DNA of 38,107 nt, taken from contig SVRK01000018.1 in NCBI GenBank assembly GCA_015064855.1, positions 1 through 38,107 on the forward strand. Reading direction: 5' to 3'. Positions 24,812 to 32,811 of the stretch are shown piece after piece (position 1 is the first letter of the stretch; every line of letters begins with the position of its first letter). The position numbers and the translations under genes were made by a program. Origin of the DNA: Oscillospiraceae bacterium (GTDB lineage Bacteria; Bacillota; Clostridia; Oscillospirales; CAG-272). The notes under the pieces are model-generated. The model had not been told where the DNA came from. It saw only the letters and a program-made list of their open reading frames with translations, and did no database searches.

Positions 24812-26629
24812 TTATTTTTCAAGGATATTAATTTCCTTCAAAATTTCTCCATACATATAAAGTGAGCCAAGACAAACAAGTGCTTTTTTTTCAGTCTTCG
24901 CCTTTAAAATTGCACACTCCACCGCCTCTTTTACGGTTTTATAGCCGTTCGCTTTAACATTAAGCGAAGAAAACACCGATGCATATTCTTCTGCATTTAA
25001 CGCTCTTGGGTTGTCAGGAGTTATGCAAAAAACCTCGTCGGCAATCTTTGAAATTTGGTTTGCAATATAGTTATAATCCTTATCAGCCATCACTCCTGTG
25101 AGAACCAAAAGTCTTTCATTCTTGAAGTAATTTTCAACACTTGCAACCGAAGCGCATACTCCCTCGGGATTATGTGCGCCATCAAAAATAACAAGTGGAT
25201 TTTGAGATATTATCTCAAATCTTGCACTCCACTTTGCTTTCAAAAGTCCACCCTTTACGTTTTCGTCACTAATTTGAACGCCGTTTTCCTTCAAAATTTT
25301 CACTGCTGAAAGAACGTTGGCGCAGTTTAGGGGTTGATACGAGCCTAAAAGCTTGATTTTTATCTCGCTATATGGATGGAAATCAAGAGTAGTGCCCTCA
25401 AGGGTCATTTCCTTGATATTAATTTCCTCGTGGTTGACAAAATACAGGGGGGCGTGTCTGTTTTTTGCCGCATTTTCAATTTCATTTTTTGCATTTTCAT
25501 CTTTTCCGCACCATAAAACAGGCACGTTTTCTTTTATTATTCCCGCCTTTTCGCGCGCTATTTCCTCAACTGTATTTCCTAAAATTGCAGTATGGTCAAG
25601 AGAAATTCCGGTAATAACAGATAAAATTGATGTGCTTATAACGTTAGTGGAGTCAAGACGTCCGCCAAGACCACATTCAAGAACAACGTAATCACATTTG
25701 TTTCTATTAAAATATTCAAATGCGATAGCGGTTACAAGCTCAAACTCCGTCGGCTTGTCCGTCATTTTATCAGCAACCTTTTTCACCTTTTCGGTTACCA
25801 AAACAAGCTCATCATTTGAAATCGGCACACCGTTTATTGCCATTCTTTCGTTGAAATATGTTATATATGGAGAGGTGTAAAGTCCTACCCTATAGCCTGC
25901 CTCAGTTAAGACACTTGAAAGCATTGAGGAGAAGGAGCCTTTTCCATTTGTGCCCGCCACGTGTATGAATTTGAGGTTGTTTTGCGGGTTATTCAAGCCC
26001 TTACACAGTTCCTCTGTCCTTTCAAGACCTGGCTTGCAAAACGTCCAATTTATTGAATGAATATATTCTAGCGCTTGACTATACGTCATTCTTTTCTTCC
26101 CTTCATCTATATATCCGACAATCTTTGCAAAGCTTTTTCTTTTTAGAAGTATACAAAGCAAAATTATCTCAATCGTTGCGACCACCAAATATAATGGGAT
26201 TCTCACAAAAACCAAAACGTTGTATATTGAGAAAAGCCCAATCGACTTAATTATCATTGAACCGACAACGTGAGCAAGTGCACCCGAAATTATTATTTGC
26301 TTTATTCCTTTTTTCTTTACAACATATTTTGAAATAACACCTGCAACCACGCCTACCATTGAGGCACCCACTGTCACAAGAGGCATAATCGGATACGCCT
26401 GTGAGGACATAAAATACGACACAAGGTCGGTTGTAAGCCCGACGACTCCACCGATTACAGGTCCGTATAATATTCCTGCCAATATTGTTGGGAGATTGTC
26501 AAACGTTATTCTAAACGCTCCGTTGCCCAAATTTAAATAGTTCTTGCAAAAAATTCCAATTACTATTCCAATGGCGATTATCATTGACGTTGTTGTGATT
26601 GATTTGATAAGCTTTCTGTTTTTTTGCAT
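24812..26629 (-). CDS. Fused folate ECF transporter S-component and folylpolyglutamate synthase (FolT-FolC)
   Basis: 605 residues in one uninterrupted frame. Residues 1-180 have five or six membrane segments and FolT signatures (RITFDNLPTILAGILYGPVIGGVVG), the folate-capture subunit of an ECF transporter. Residues 181-605 are a FolC ligase: start MTYSQALEYIHS, P-loop HVAGTNGKGS at 226-232, the Mg/catalytic SPYITYFNERM, LECGLGGRLDSTN, the lysine-region GISLDHTAILGNTVEEIAREKAGI and IFDGAHNPEG. FolC adds glutamates to folates and traps them in the cell, so fusion couples import to retention. Met181 has GAAGGGAA nine bases upstream, so a separate FolC may also be translated. AAGGAGG precedes the main ATG, which sits behind a THF riboswitch. 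Confidence 0.9.
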   Translation of the reverse strand: MQKNRKLIKSITTTSMIIAIGIVIGIFCKNYLNLGNGAFRITFDNLPTILAGILYGPVIGGVVGLTTDLVSYFMSSQAYPIMPLVTVGASMVGVVAGVISKYVVKKKGIKQIIISGALAHVVGSMIIKSIGLFSIYNVLVFVRIPLYLVVATIEIILLCILLKRKSFAKIVGYIDEGKKRMTYSQALEYIHSINWTFCKPGLERTEELCKGLNNPQNNLKFIHVAGTNGKGSFSSMLSSVLTEAGYRVGLYTSPYITYFNERMAINGVPISNDELVLVTEKVKKVADKMTDKPTEFELVTAIAFEYFNRNKCDYVVLECGLGGRLDSTNVISTSILSVITGISLDHTAILGNTVEEIAREKAGIIKENVPVLWCGKDENAKNEIENAAKNRHAPLYFVNHEEINIKEMTLEGTTLDFHPYSEIKIKLLGSYQPLNCANVLSAVKILKENGVQISDENVKGGLLKAKWSARFEIISQNPLVIFDGAHNPEGVCASVASVENYFKNERLLVLTGVMADKDYNYIANQISKIADEVFCITPDNPRALNAEEYASVFSSLNVKANGYKTVKEAVECAILKAKTEKKALVCLGSLYMYGEILKEINILEK

Positions 26630-26710
26630 AAAAAAAGCACCTCCTTAAAATAAGAAAGTACAGATCTCGCATTGAGTATGAATGACTATCATACAAAAGT
26701 CAATAAATTG

Positions 26711-26805
26711 ACAGCGGGATGCAATATGCGAACCGCAACTTTTGTTTTCGTTTTAAAGGCAACTCCCCGTCCCCTAAACACTTAACGCACGCATATTTAC
26801 TCTGT
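26711..26805 (-). ncRNA. Tetrahydrofolate riboswitch
   Basis: On the minus strand the region runs ACAGAGTA, TGCGTTAAGTG, GGGGACGGGGAGTTGCC, AAAACGAAA, GTTGCGG, and closes with GCATCCCGCTGT. The conserved GCGTTAAGTG and the terminal ACAG/CTGT pairing match the THF class as I remember it. It lies 81 bases upstream of the FolT-FolC start, the expected context. No clear terminator or ribosome-site-blocking helix is visible, so the switching mechanism is unclear. Confidence 0.85.
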
Positions 26806-26827
26806 AACTTGTGTTTAACACATACTT

Positions 26828-26856
26828 ATATTATCATATACTATTCTCGTTTTCAA
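26828..26856 (-). promoter_or_regulatory. Promoter of the THF riboswitch and FolT-FolC gene
   Basis: On the minus strand TTGAAA (26856-26851), 17 bases, TAATAT (26833-26828), just upstream of the riboswitch aptamer at 26805. Confidence 0.6.
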
Positions 26857-26888
26857 TAGTTTAAAGAAAATATTTATTATATTTATTA

Positions 26889-26917
26889 TTGACAATTTTG
26901 CATTTTTAATGTATAAT
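26889..26917 (+). promoter_or_regulatory. Promoter of the metal exporter gene
   Basis: TTGACA (26889-26894), 17 bases, TATAAT (26912-26917): perfect consensus. Initiation is expected near 26924, five bases before the operator. Confidence 0.82.
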
Positions 26918-26928
26918 ACCACTGTAAA

Positions 26929-26945
26929 TTGAGAATGGTTCTCAA
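26929..26945 (+). promoter_or_regulatory. Fur-family-like operator
   Basis: TTGAGAA-TGG-TTCTCAA is a perfect 7-bp inverted repeat immediately downstream of the predicted start site. A third copy of the half-site, TTGAGAA, follows at 26947-26953. The TGAGAAT/ATTCTCA form resembles boxes bound by Fur, Zur or PerR type regulators. Position suggests repression by blocking initiation or early elongation. Which metal or regulator is involved cannot be read. Confidence 0.65.
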
Positions 26946-26975
26946 ATTGAGAAGGAATTTGAAAAAGGAGGGCGT

Positions 26976-27833
26976 ATGAAAGAGCTGTTTGAAGCTATTT
27001 TAGAGGTGTTTGGCGAGCCTGTAATTGATACCTTGAAAATTTTACCGCTTCTTTTCTTGGCTTATCTTTTGATGGAGCTACTTGAGAAAAAAGCGTCTAA
27101 AAAAATGGAAAATGCGCTAGGCAAGCTTGGCAAATGCGGACCGCTTTTTGGATCACTTCTTGGATGCGTGCCTCAATGTGGCTTTTCGGGTGCAAGTGCC
27201 AATCTATATACGGCAGGCATTATAACCGAGGGCACTTTGATTGCTGTTTTTCTTTCAACCTCTGACGAAGCGCTTGTGCTTCTCTTTTCCTCGCTTTCAT
27301 CCTTTGACGTTATTGGAAAGCTTGTTTTAGTTAAAATCATTATCGGCATTTTAGCCGGATTTTTGATTGATTTTATAAACAAAAAGCGCAGAATTCAAAA
27401 GGTGCCTGTTGATATGTGTCGCGACTGTGGTTGTGACGAGGACGAGGGCATATTCAAGCCCGCCCTTAAGCACACTATCAAGGTTGGTTTCTTTGTCTTT
27501 ATCGTAAACTTTGTTCTATTCAATATTGCATCTGTTTTGGGCGAGAATTTTATACATTCAATTCTGTTGAGTGGTAGCTTTTTCCAACCGTTTATTACGG
27601 CTTTGGTGGGACTTATACCCAACTGTGCAGTTTCCGCTGCTATCACCGAGCTATATTGTGATGGTGCGCTATCCTTCGGTTCAGCGGTGGCTGGCCTTTG
27701 CTCAGGCGCAGGTGTCGGTCTTGCTATTCTATTTAAAGCAAACCCTATTAAGAAGGAGAATTTCCGCATTATCGCTTGGCTCTACGCAATCGCGGTTGTG
27801 TCGGGAATCGTGCTTAATTTTCTCAGTATATAA
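26976..27833 (+). CDS. Putative heavy-metal/manganese exporter, ArsP_2-like
   Basis: 285-residue membrane protein with about eight to ten hydrophobic segments. Two inverted halves each carry a Pro-X-Cys motif: GCVPQCGFSGASANLY in the first and GLIPNCAVSAAITELY in the second. A central cytoplasmic loop has Cys148, Cys151 and Cys153 in MCRDCGCDEDE, a likely metal site. I recall relatives annotated as arsenic efflux or putative manganese transporters. The Fur-like operator favours a metal cation rather than arsenic. GGAGG precedes the ATG. Confidence 0.78.
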   Translation: MKELFEAILEVFGEPVIDTLKILPLLFLAYLLMELLEKKASKKMENALGKLGKCGPLFGSLLGCVPQCGFSGASANLYTAGIITEGTLIAVFLSTSDEALVLLFSSLSSFDVIGKLVLVKIIIGILAGFLIDFINKKRRIQKVPVDMCRDCGCDEDEGIFKPALKHTIKVGFFVFIVNFVLFNIASVLGENFIHSILLSGSFFQPFITALVGLIPNCAVSAAITELYCDGALSFGSAVAGLCSGAGVGLAILFKANPIKKENFRIIAWLYAIAVVSGIVLNFLSI

Positions 27834-27840
27834 ATAAGAA

Positions 27841-27871
27841 GGCTCGCCTTAACTGGCGAGTCTTTATTTTT
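27841..27871. terminator. Terminator after the metal exporter gene
   Basis: GGCTCGCC (27841-27848) and GGCGAGTC (27855-27862) form an 8-bp stem with one G-T wobble, followed by TTTATTTTT on the plus strand. On the minus strand it overlaps the stop of the next gene. Confidence 0.75.
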
Positions 27872-28286
27872 CTTCGATTTTTATTAATTTTATTGACGCA
27901 AATGCAATCAAGCCAAATGAAACAGCGCATAATATGAAAAGAACACTTGAGCCTGAATATATTTGAAGAGCGCCTAAAACAGCGGACAAAAAGCTTGAAA
28001 CAAACAAAAGTCTAATAATTATCGGTCTATGCTTTTGGGAGACTAGTCCCACAAGGGCAAGCACCGAGAAGATAATTTGAAGAGTAATCAATGCCAAAAT
28101 TAAAAATCCGGTAAACATATATAGTCCAGAATAAATATACTCAAACAAATTAATATAGTATTCATCTGCCAGTGTGCTTCCGGAGGAAGCAAGACGAATT
28201 TCATTAACCCTTAAAACAGGAAAAAGCATAGAAATCGGCACAACCAAGTGTGAAAGCATTATTATTAAAAAATATTTTTTATGCAT
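27864..28286 (-). CDS. Small membrane protein of unknown function
   Basis: 140 residues from the ATG at 28286 (AAAAGGAG upstream); the frame opening at 28325 adds a basic stretch without support. Four membrane segments are visible, at about 5-22, 50-75, 83-103 and 108-128. A polar extracytoplasmic stretch (LRVNEIRLASSGSTLADEYY) lies between the first two. I recognise no family. It is monocistronic and convergent with the metal exporter. Confidence 0.7.
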   Translation of the reverse strand: MHKKYFLIIMLSHLVVPISMLFPVLRVNEIRLASSGSTLADEYYINLFEYIYSGLYMFTGFLILALITLQIIFSVLALVGLVSQKHRPIIIRLLFVSSFLSAVLGALQIYSGSSVLFILCAVSFGLIAFASIKLIKIEEK

Positions 28287-28362
28287 TTTGTTTCTCCTTT
28301 TAAGATGTTTTATATATTTTATCACGATAAGCTACGTATGTCAATATTATAAAAAATACCTA

Positions 28363-28391
28363 TTGACTTTTTATTTTCACAATGATATAAT
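28363..28391 (+). promoter_or_regulatory. Promoter of the thrS T-box transcript
   Basis: TTGACT (28363-28368), 17 bases, TATAAT (28386-28391), directly upstream of the T-box leader. Confidence 0.75.
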
Positions 28392-28400
28392 ATTTTTGTC

Positions 28401-28617
28401 TAAAAGCGATGACGAAGACAGTAACAAAATCAGTAGTTTCAGAGAGATGGCGGTTGGTGTGAGCTATTACAAGAGATTTTGCGAAAACCACTTCCGAGCT
28501 GCGGGCGGTAAAAAGCCCCGCCGTATTTTCTGCGTTAAAGAGTAATTGAGTTAAATTTAAGGTGGAACCGTGCTATGCACCCTTAATGTCCTTTTCGGAT
28601 GTTAGGGATTTTTTTAT
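28401..28617 (+). ncRNA. T-box leader, threonine-specific
   Basis: It starts with the stem I base AAAGCGATGACGAAGACAGTA. It has GAGAGATGG and GGTTGGTGTGAGC in the distal arm, and the specifier context GCGAAA-ACC-ACTTCCGAGCTG. The specifier is ACC at 28487-28489, a threonine codon. The antiterminator T-box reads AAGGTGGAACCGTGCTAT at 28559-28576, with UGGA to pair with uncharged tRNA ends. A terminator follows at 28580-28615. It precedes thrS, as expected. Confidence 0.93.
28580..28615 (+). terminator. Regulated terminator of the thrS T-box
   Basis: CCCTTAATGTCC and GGATGTTAGGG pair, with one bulged T and two G-T pairs, around a 5-base loop, followed by ATTTTTTT. It competes with the antiterminator helix. 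Confidence 0.8.
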
Positions 28618-28667
28618 TTCCTAACGTTCAAATATCAAATTTTTCTCAAATTTTGGAGGTATAATTT

Positions 28668-30467
28668 ATGAAAATTATGCAAAACAACGGTGTAGCTACT
28701 GAAATTGACAACAAGCAAGAGGAGCTACACATCATTAGACACACAGCGGCGCACATTATGGCGCAAGCTATAAAGCGTCTACATCCTGAAGCAATTTTTG
28801 CTTATGGTCCGGCTACTGAAAAGGGCTTCTACTATGACGTAGATTTAGGCGATAAGAAGCTTAACGACAGCGACCTTGAGGCTATTGAAAAGGAAATGAA
28901 AAAGATAACAAAGGAAAATCTTCCTATCAAGGCTTATTCTCTCCCACGCGACGAGGCAGTTAAGCTTATGGAGGAGCGCGGTGAAAAATACAAGGTTGAG
29001 CACATTGCCGACCTTGACGAGAACGCTACAATCACCTTCTTCCAACAAGGCGACTACATTGATATGTGCGTTGGTCCTCACCTTTGCTATACAAAGGCTT
29101 TAAAGGCTTTTAAGGTTACAAAAATCTCCGGTGCTTACTGGAAAAACGATAAAAATAACAAAATGCTCACACGTGTAAACGGCACTGCATTTGCAACAAG
29201 CGAGGAGCTTGAGGAATATCTAAAAATGGTTGAAGAGGCAGAAAAGCGCGACCACAACAAAATCGGTCGTGACCTTGAGTTCTTTACAACGGTTGATTCA
29301 ATCGGTCAAGGCTTGCCAATACTTCTACCGAAGGGCTCTCGCGTTATTCAACTCCTACAAAGATGGGTTGAGGATACCGAGCAACAACGTGGATATCTCT
29401 TGACAAAGACACCACTTATGGCAAAGCGTGAGTTATATAAGATTTCAGGTCACTGGGATCACTATCTTGATGGTATGTTTGTTATGGGTGACCCTGATGA
29501 CTACACAAAGGAATGCTTTGCACTCCGTCCTATGACCTGCCCATTCCAATATCAAGTATTTTTAAACAAGAAGCGTTCATATAGAGACCTTCCTATGCGT
29601 CTTGGTGAAACCTCTACGCTATTCAGAAATGAGGATAGTGGTGAGATGCATGGTCTTATTCGTGTTCGTCAATTCACTATTTCCGAGGGTCACTTAATTC
29701 TCCGTCCTGACCAGCTAGCTGAAGAATTCAAGGGTTGTCTAGAGCTTGCAAAATACTGTCTTGAAACCGTTGGCCTTTGGGAGGACTGCACATTCCGTTT
29801 CTCACAATGGGATCCAAATCGTACAGATAAGTACGAGGGAACTGCCGAGCAATGGAATGAAGCACAGGACATAATGGGCAAATTACTTGATGAAATCGGT
29901 CTTGACTACGAAATAGGAATTGATGAGGCGGCATTTTATGGTCCTAAGCTCGACATTCAATGCAAAAACGTATTTGGTAAAGAGGATACCATCGTTACTA
30001 TCCAAATCGATATGCTTCTAGCGAAGAAATTCGGTATGGAATACGTTGACTCAAATAACCAAATGGCAACGCCTTATATCATTCACCGTACATCTCTCGG
30101 CTGCTACGAAAGAACACTTGCTCTCATACTTGAAAAGTATGCAGGTGCGCTTCCTCTTTGGCTCTCTCCAACACAAGCAACTATCGTTCCTATCAACTCT
30201 GAATTTGATGAATATGCAAAGGAAATTCAGGCAAAAATGCTCCTAAAGGGTATTCGTGTAACTGTTGACACAAGAAACGAAACCATGGGTAAGCGTATCC
30301 GCGAGGCTCAGCTTGAAAAAATCAACTACGTTTTGGTTGTTGGCGCAAACGAAAAGGAAACCAATACAGTTTCTCTTCGTGCACGCGGTGGTATCAACCT
30401 CGGCGTTATGTCAATTGACGAAATGATTAATAAGCTGGTAGAAGAAATCGAAACAAAGGCTAGATAA
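28668..30467 (+). CDS. thrS: Threonyl-tRNA synthetase lacking the N-terminal TGS domain
   Basis: Charges tRNA-Thr. 599 residues. It starts only about 20 residues before the editing domain, whose site is intact (HTAAH, and CVGPH). So the N1/TGS domain of about 60 residues present in E. coli and B. subtilis ThrRS is missing. Catalytic parts are present: motif 2 FRNEDSGEMHGLIRVRQF, zinc ligands in RPMTCPF, ISEGH and IIHRTSLGCYER, and a C-terminal anticodon-binding domain (TIVPINSEFDEYAKEI). GGAGG lies 9 bases before the ATG and the T-box ends just upstream, so the short start is genuine and not truncation. It is transcribed with the flavoprotein gene behind it. Confidence 0.95.
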   Translation: MKIMQNNGVATEIDNKQEELHIIRHTAAHIMAQAIKRLHPEAIFAYGPATEKGFYYDVDLGDKKLNDSDLEAIEKEMKKITKENLPIKAYSLPRDEAVKLMEERGEKYKVEHIADLDENATITFFQQGDYIDMCVGPHLCYTKALKAFKVTKISGAYWKNDKNNKMLTRVNGTAFATSEELEEYLKMVEEAEKRDHNKIGRDLEFFTTVDSIGQGLPILLPKGSRVIQLLQRWVEDTEQQRGYLLTKTPLMAKRELYKISGHWDHYLDGMFVMGDPDDYTKECFALRPMTCPFQYQVFLNKKRSYRDLPMRLGETSTLFRNEDSGEMHGLIRVRQFTISEGHLILRPDQLAEEFKGCLELAKYCLETVGLWEDCTFRFSQWDPNRTDKYEGTAEQWNEAQDIMGKLLDEIGLDYEIGIDEAAFYGPKLDIQCKNVFGKEDTIVTIQIDMLLAKKFGMEYVDSNNQMATPYIIHRTSLGCYERTLALILEKYAGALPLWLSPTQATIVPINSEFDEYAKEIQAKMLLKGIRVTVDTRNETMGKRIREAQLEKINYVLVVGANEKETNTVSLRARGGINLGVMSIDEMINKLVEEIETKAR

Positions 30468-30479
30468 ACCGGAGGCTAT

Positions 30480-31094
30480 ATGGCTAACATTGATAAAACA
30501 GCGCTATTTAAAATTGGCTATGGTCTTTACGCTGTAACGTGTAATGATGGAGCAAAAAGCAACGCATTAATTGTCAACACCGTTCTTCAAATTACAGACA
30601 CTCCCCTGCGTATTTCTGTTACAATTAACAAAAATAATTATTCCTGTGGCGTAATTGAAAGGACCGGTAAAATGAACGTTTGCTGTCTTTCGGAATCAAC
30701 TCCATTTGAGATTTTTGAGAAGCTTGGCTTCCGTTCCGGCAGAGATACTGACAAATTAAAGGACGTTGACCATTGGACAGCAAAAAACGGCTTGCCACTA
30801 CTTTCATGCGAGTATATGAATGCGTTTTTCTCGCTTAACGTTGTAGATACAGTTGACTTTGGCTCTCACGTTATGTTCGTATGCGAGGTTGACGAGTCCA
30901 TGACCTGCACAGACGAGCCATCAATGACATATGCTTATTATCATGCAAACGTAAAGCCAAAGCCCAAGGCGAAGAAAAAAGGCTTTGTTTGTAAGGTTTG
31001 CGGTTATGTTCACGAGGGCGAGACGCTACCAGATGATTTCGTTTGTCCTTGGTGCAAGCACGGCGCTGACTTTTTTGAACCTTTAGAGGCTTAA
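30480..31094 (+). CDS. Flavin reductase-rubredoxin fusion protein
   Basis: 204 residues. Residues 1-155 form an FMN-binding flavin-reductase-like domain (split barrel; LYAVTCNDGAKSNALIVNTVLQITD). Residues 160-204 are rubredoxin with both Cys pairs, CKVCGYVHEG and CPWCKHGADFF. This matches the high-molecular-weight rubredoxin (Hrb) layout of acetogens, where it passes electrons to flavodiiron proteins to remove oxygen or NO. The two parts are joined by a KPKPKAKKK linker. GGAGG precedes the ATG, 12 bp after thrS, so it is probably co-transcribed with thrS. No flavodiiron protein is in the window. Confidence 0.9.
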   Translation: MANIDKTALFKIGYGLYAVTCNDGAKSNALIVNTVLQITDTPLRISVTINKNNYSCGVIERTGKMNVCCLSESTPFEIFEKLGFRSGRDTDKLKDVDHWTAKNGLPLLSCEYMNAFFSLNVVDTVDFGSHVMFVCEVDESMTCTDEPSMTYAYYHANVKPKPKAKKKGFVCKVCGYVHEGETLPDDFVCPWCKHGADFFEPLEA

Positions 31095-31110
31095 TAATTA
31101 AAAACAAATT

Positions 31111-31138
31111 AAAAAGCGTTGCCAATGCAACGCTTTTT
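31111..31138. terminator. Bidirectional terminator between the Hrb-like and ClC genes
   Basis: AAAAAGCGTTGC, loop CAAT, GCAACGCTTTTT: a 12-bp perfect stem between convergent genes, with T runs in both directions. Confidence 0.9.
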
Positions 31139-31141
31139 GTT

Positions 31142-32752
31142 TTATTCTTGTTTACCAACAATAGAGACTAGCTCCTTCCATGTTTCTGCTTCGTCTACCG
31201 TTGAATATTGAACGTTTAGTATGTCTCCTGCGTGCAATTCCTTGCCTCCGTGTCCGTCCATTTCTTCGCTCTTTGTTTTTGCTTTTGTTAGTGATAATAC
31301 AAAGAGGTTTGCCGGCCAGAAAATATCACGGATTTGTTTTCCGCTTGCAAACGAGCCGGGCATTATCATCACGTTCTTATTTATGATTTTTGTTTCCTTG
31401 CCGTGATTTAACTCCTCTACCCTTGTTTCCATTGCGCTATCATTAATAGATTTTGCCTCAAATAGCTCAGTGACGAAATATGCAATTAAGGAAACCATAA
31501 TAACCGATATTATATTTTCGTAGCAGAATAATGCTTCAATCGCGAAAATTATAGCAGTCAATGGCATTTTCATAAGTCCGGAAAGGCTGGCAACTATGCC
31601 AAGAACCAAAATTACAACGTAAAGTCTTGAATCCATTCCAAGATTTAATGCGATTTTTCCTATAATTGCGGAAAGGGTTGCACCAAGCGCAAGAGATGGA
31701 ATGAAAAGACCACCTGTAATACCGTTAGTTGATGCGCTAATTGTCAAGGTTGTGCGTGCCACAAAAATCAAGACAAGTGCCAATATTGTAAAGCTGTTTT
31801 CCGGGTTGAACAGCTCCAAAATAAGCTCGTGTCCTGTCGAAACTGCAGAAAACGAAAATAGACCGACGCAAACAGTTAGAGCTAAAATTATAAATATCTT
31901 ATACTGTGATGGAATTTTAATCGTTTTGGCAAAAAAACGTTTCAAAAGCTGATAGTATTTTAATATAAGCGCTCCAAGAATTCCTACTACAACTCCTACG
32001 ACTATTGGTATCCATAGCTCCGTTATTTGTAGCCCTGGCAAGGAAAGCTCCTCAAAAAGCGATGTTGAAACGCCAAAAAACGAAGCAAAAATGTGTGATG
32101 AAATATTAGCAAAAAGCACAGATGATGATGCCACTATCATTATCATCGGTGTAATTCTCTGATGCGCCTCTTCAATGGCAAAAAGTATACCTGAAATTGG
32201 TGCGCCAGTAGCTACTGAAAATCCGGCACAAGCACCGCCTGTCATAGAATATCTATCCCATGCGCCATGGGTTTTAGCAAAAAGCCTAACACTTCCTCGT
32301 CCTATTGAAGTTCCCATTTGAACGGAAGGACCTTCGTTGCCAAGTGGCACACCTATAAGAAATGAGGAAAGTGAAAGGAAAAATACACCTATCAAGGTGC
32401 GAAGCCATCTAAAAGAAATTATTCCTCGAAGAATGCCAACCGACGTTGGAATACCACCGCCCTTAAGATTTGGAACACGGCGATAAATATACGCCAAAAT
32501 GAAGCTGATTCCTAGGAGTGCCAAAAGCACAAGTGGCAATATATAAAGATGCTCACGAATAAACTCGTAGCATATTTGGGAATAGTGTATTACATGATGA
32601 GCGACATGCTTGAAGAGGGTAACAAAAAATGAAGTAAGTGTTCCTGTAATAAATCCAAAAACTATAGCAGGCACAATAAGATTTATGATATACTTTTTAT
32701 ACTGAGAAACCTTGGACATAAAAAACTTGTCCATCTTATTTGCTTGGTTCAT
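31142..32752 (-). CDS. ClC-family anion transporter with C-terminal RCK-like domain
   Basis: 536 residues with the ClC fold. Selectivity motifs are variant: KGGGIP at about 97-102 (usual GSGIP) and GNEGP at 138-142 (usual GREGP). The gating Glu140 is retained, as is the Glu pair at 194-195 (AIEEA) where the H+/Cl- antiporters carry their inner proton glutamate. The last 90 residues (GKETKIINKNVMIMPGSFASGKQIRDI...) resemble a TrkA-C domain, a soluble regulatory add-on. It is probably an H+-coupled anion antiporter. The anion could be chloride or something else. AGGAGG precedes the ATG. Confidence 0.88.
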   Translation of the reverse strand: MNQANKMDKFFMSKVSQYKKYIINLIVPAIVFGFITGTLTSFFVTLFKHVAHHVIHYSQICYEFIREHLYILPLVLLALLGISFILAYIYRRVPNLKGGGIPTSVGILRGIISFRWLRTLIGVFFLSLSSFLIGVPLGNEGPSVQMGTSIGRGSVRLFAKTHGAWDRYSMTGGACAGFSVATGAPISGILFAIEEAHQRITPMIMIVASSSVLFANISSHIFASFFGVSTSLFEELSLPGLQITELWIPIVVGVVVGILGALILKYYQLLKRFFAKTIKIPSQYKIFIILALTVCVGLFSFSAVSTGHELILELFNPENSFTILALVLIFVARTTLTISASTNGITGGLFIPSLALGATLSAIIGKIALNLGMDSRLYVVILVLGIVASLSGLMKMPLTAIIFAIEALFCYENIISVIMVSLIAYFVTELFEAKSINDSAMETRVEELNHGKETKIINKNVMIMPGSFASGKQIRDIFWPANLFVLSLTKAKTKSEEMDGHGGKELHAGDILNVQYSTVDEAETWKELVSIVGKQE

Positions 32753-32781
32753 CTTTATCCCTCCTTTTGCATTATATTGTT

Positions 32782-32810
32782 ATTTTATCATATTAGCTTG
32801 TCAAAATCAA
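32782..32810 (-). promoter_or_regulatory. Possible promoter of the ClC gene
   Basis: On the minus strand TTGATT (32810-32805), 17 bases, TAAAAT (32787-32782), 30 bases before the ATG. It overlaps a TTGACA at 32804-32799 that lacks a well-spaced -10, so the assignment is tentative. Confidence 0.5.
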
Positions 32811-32811
32811 T

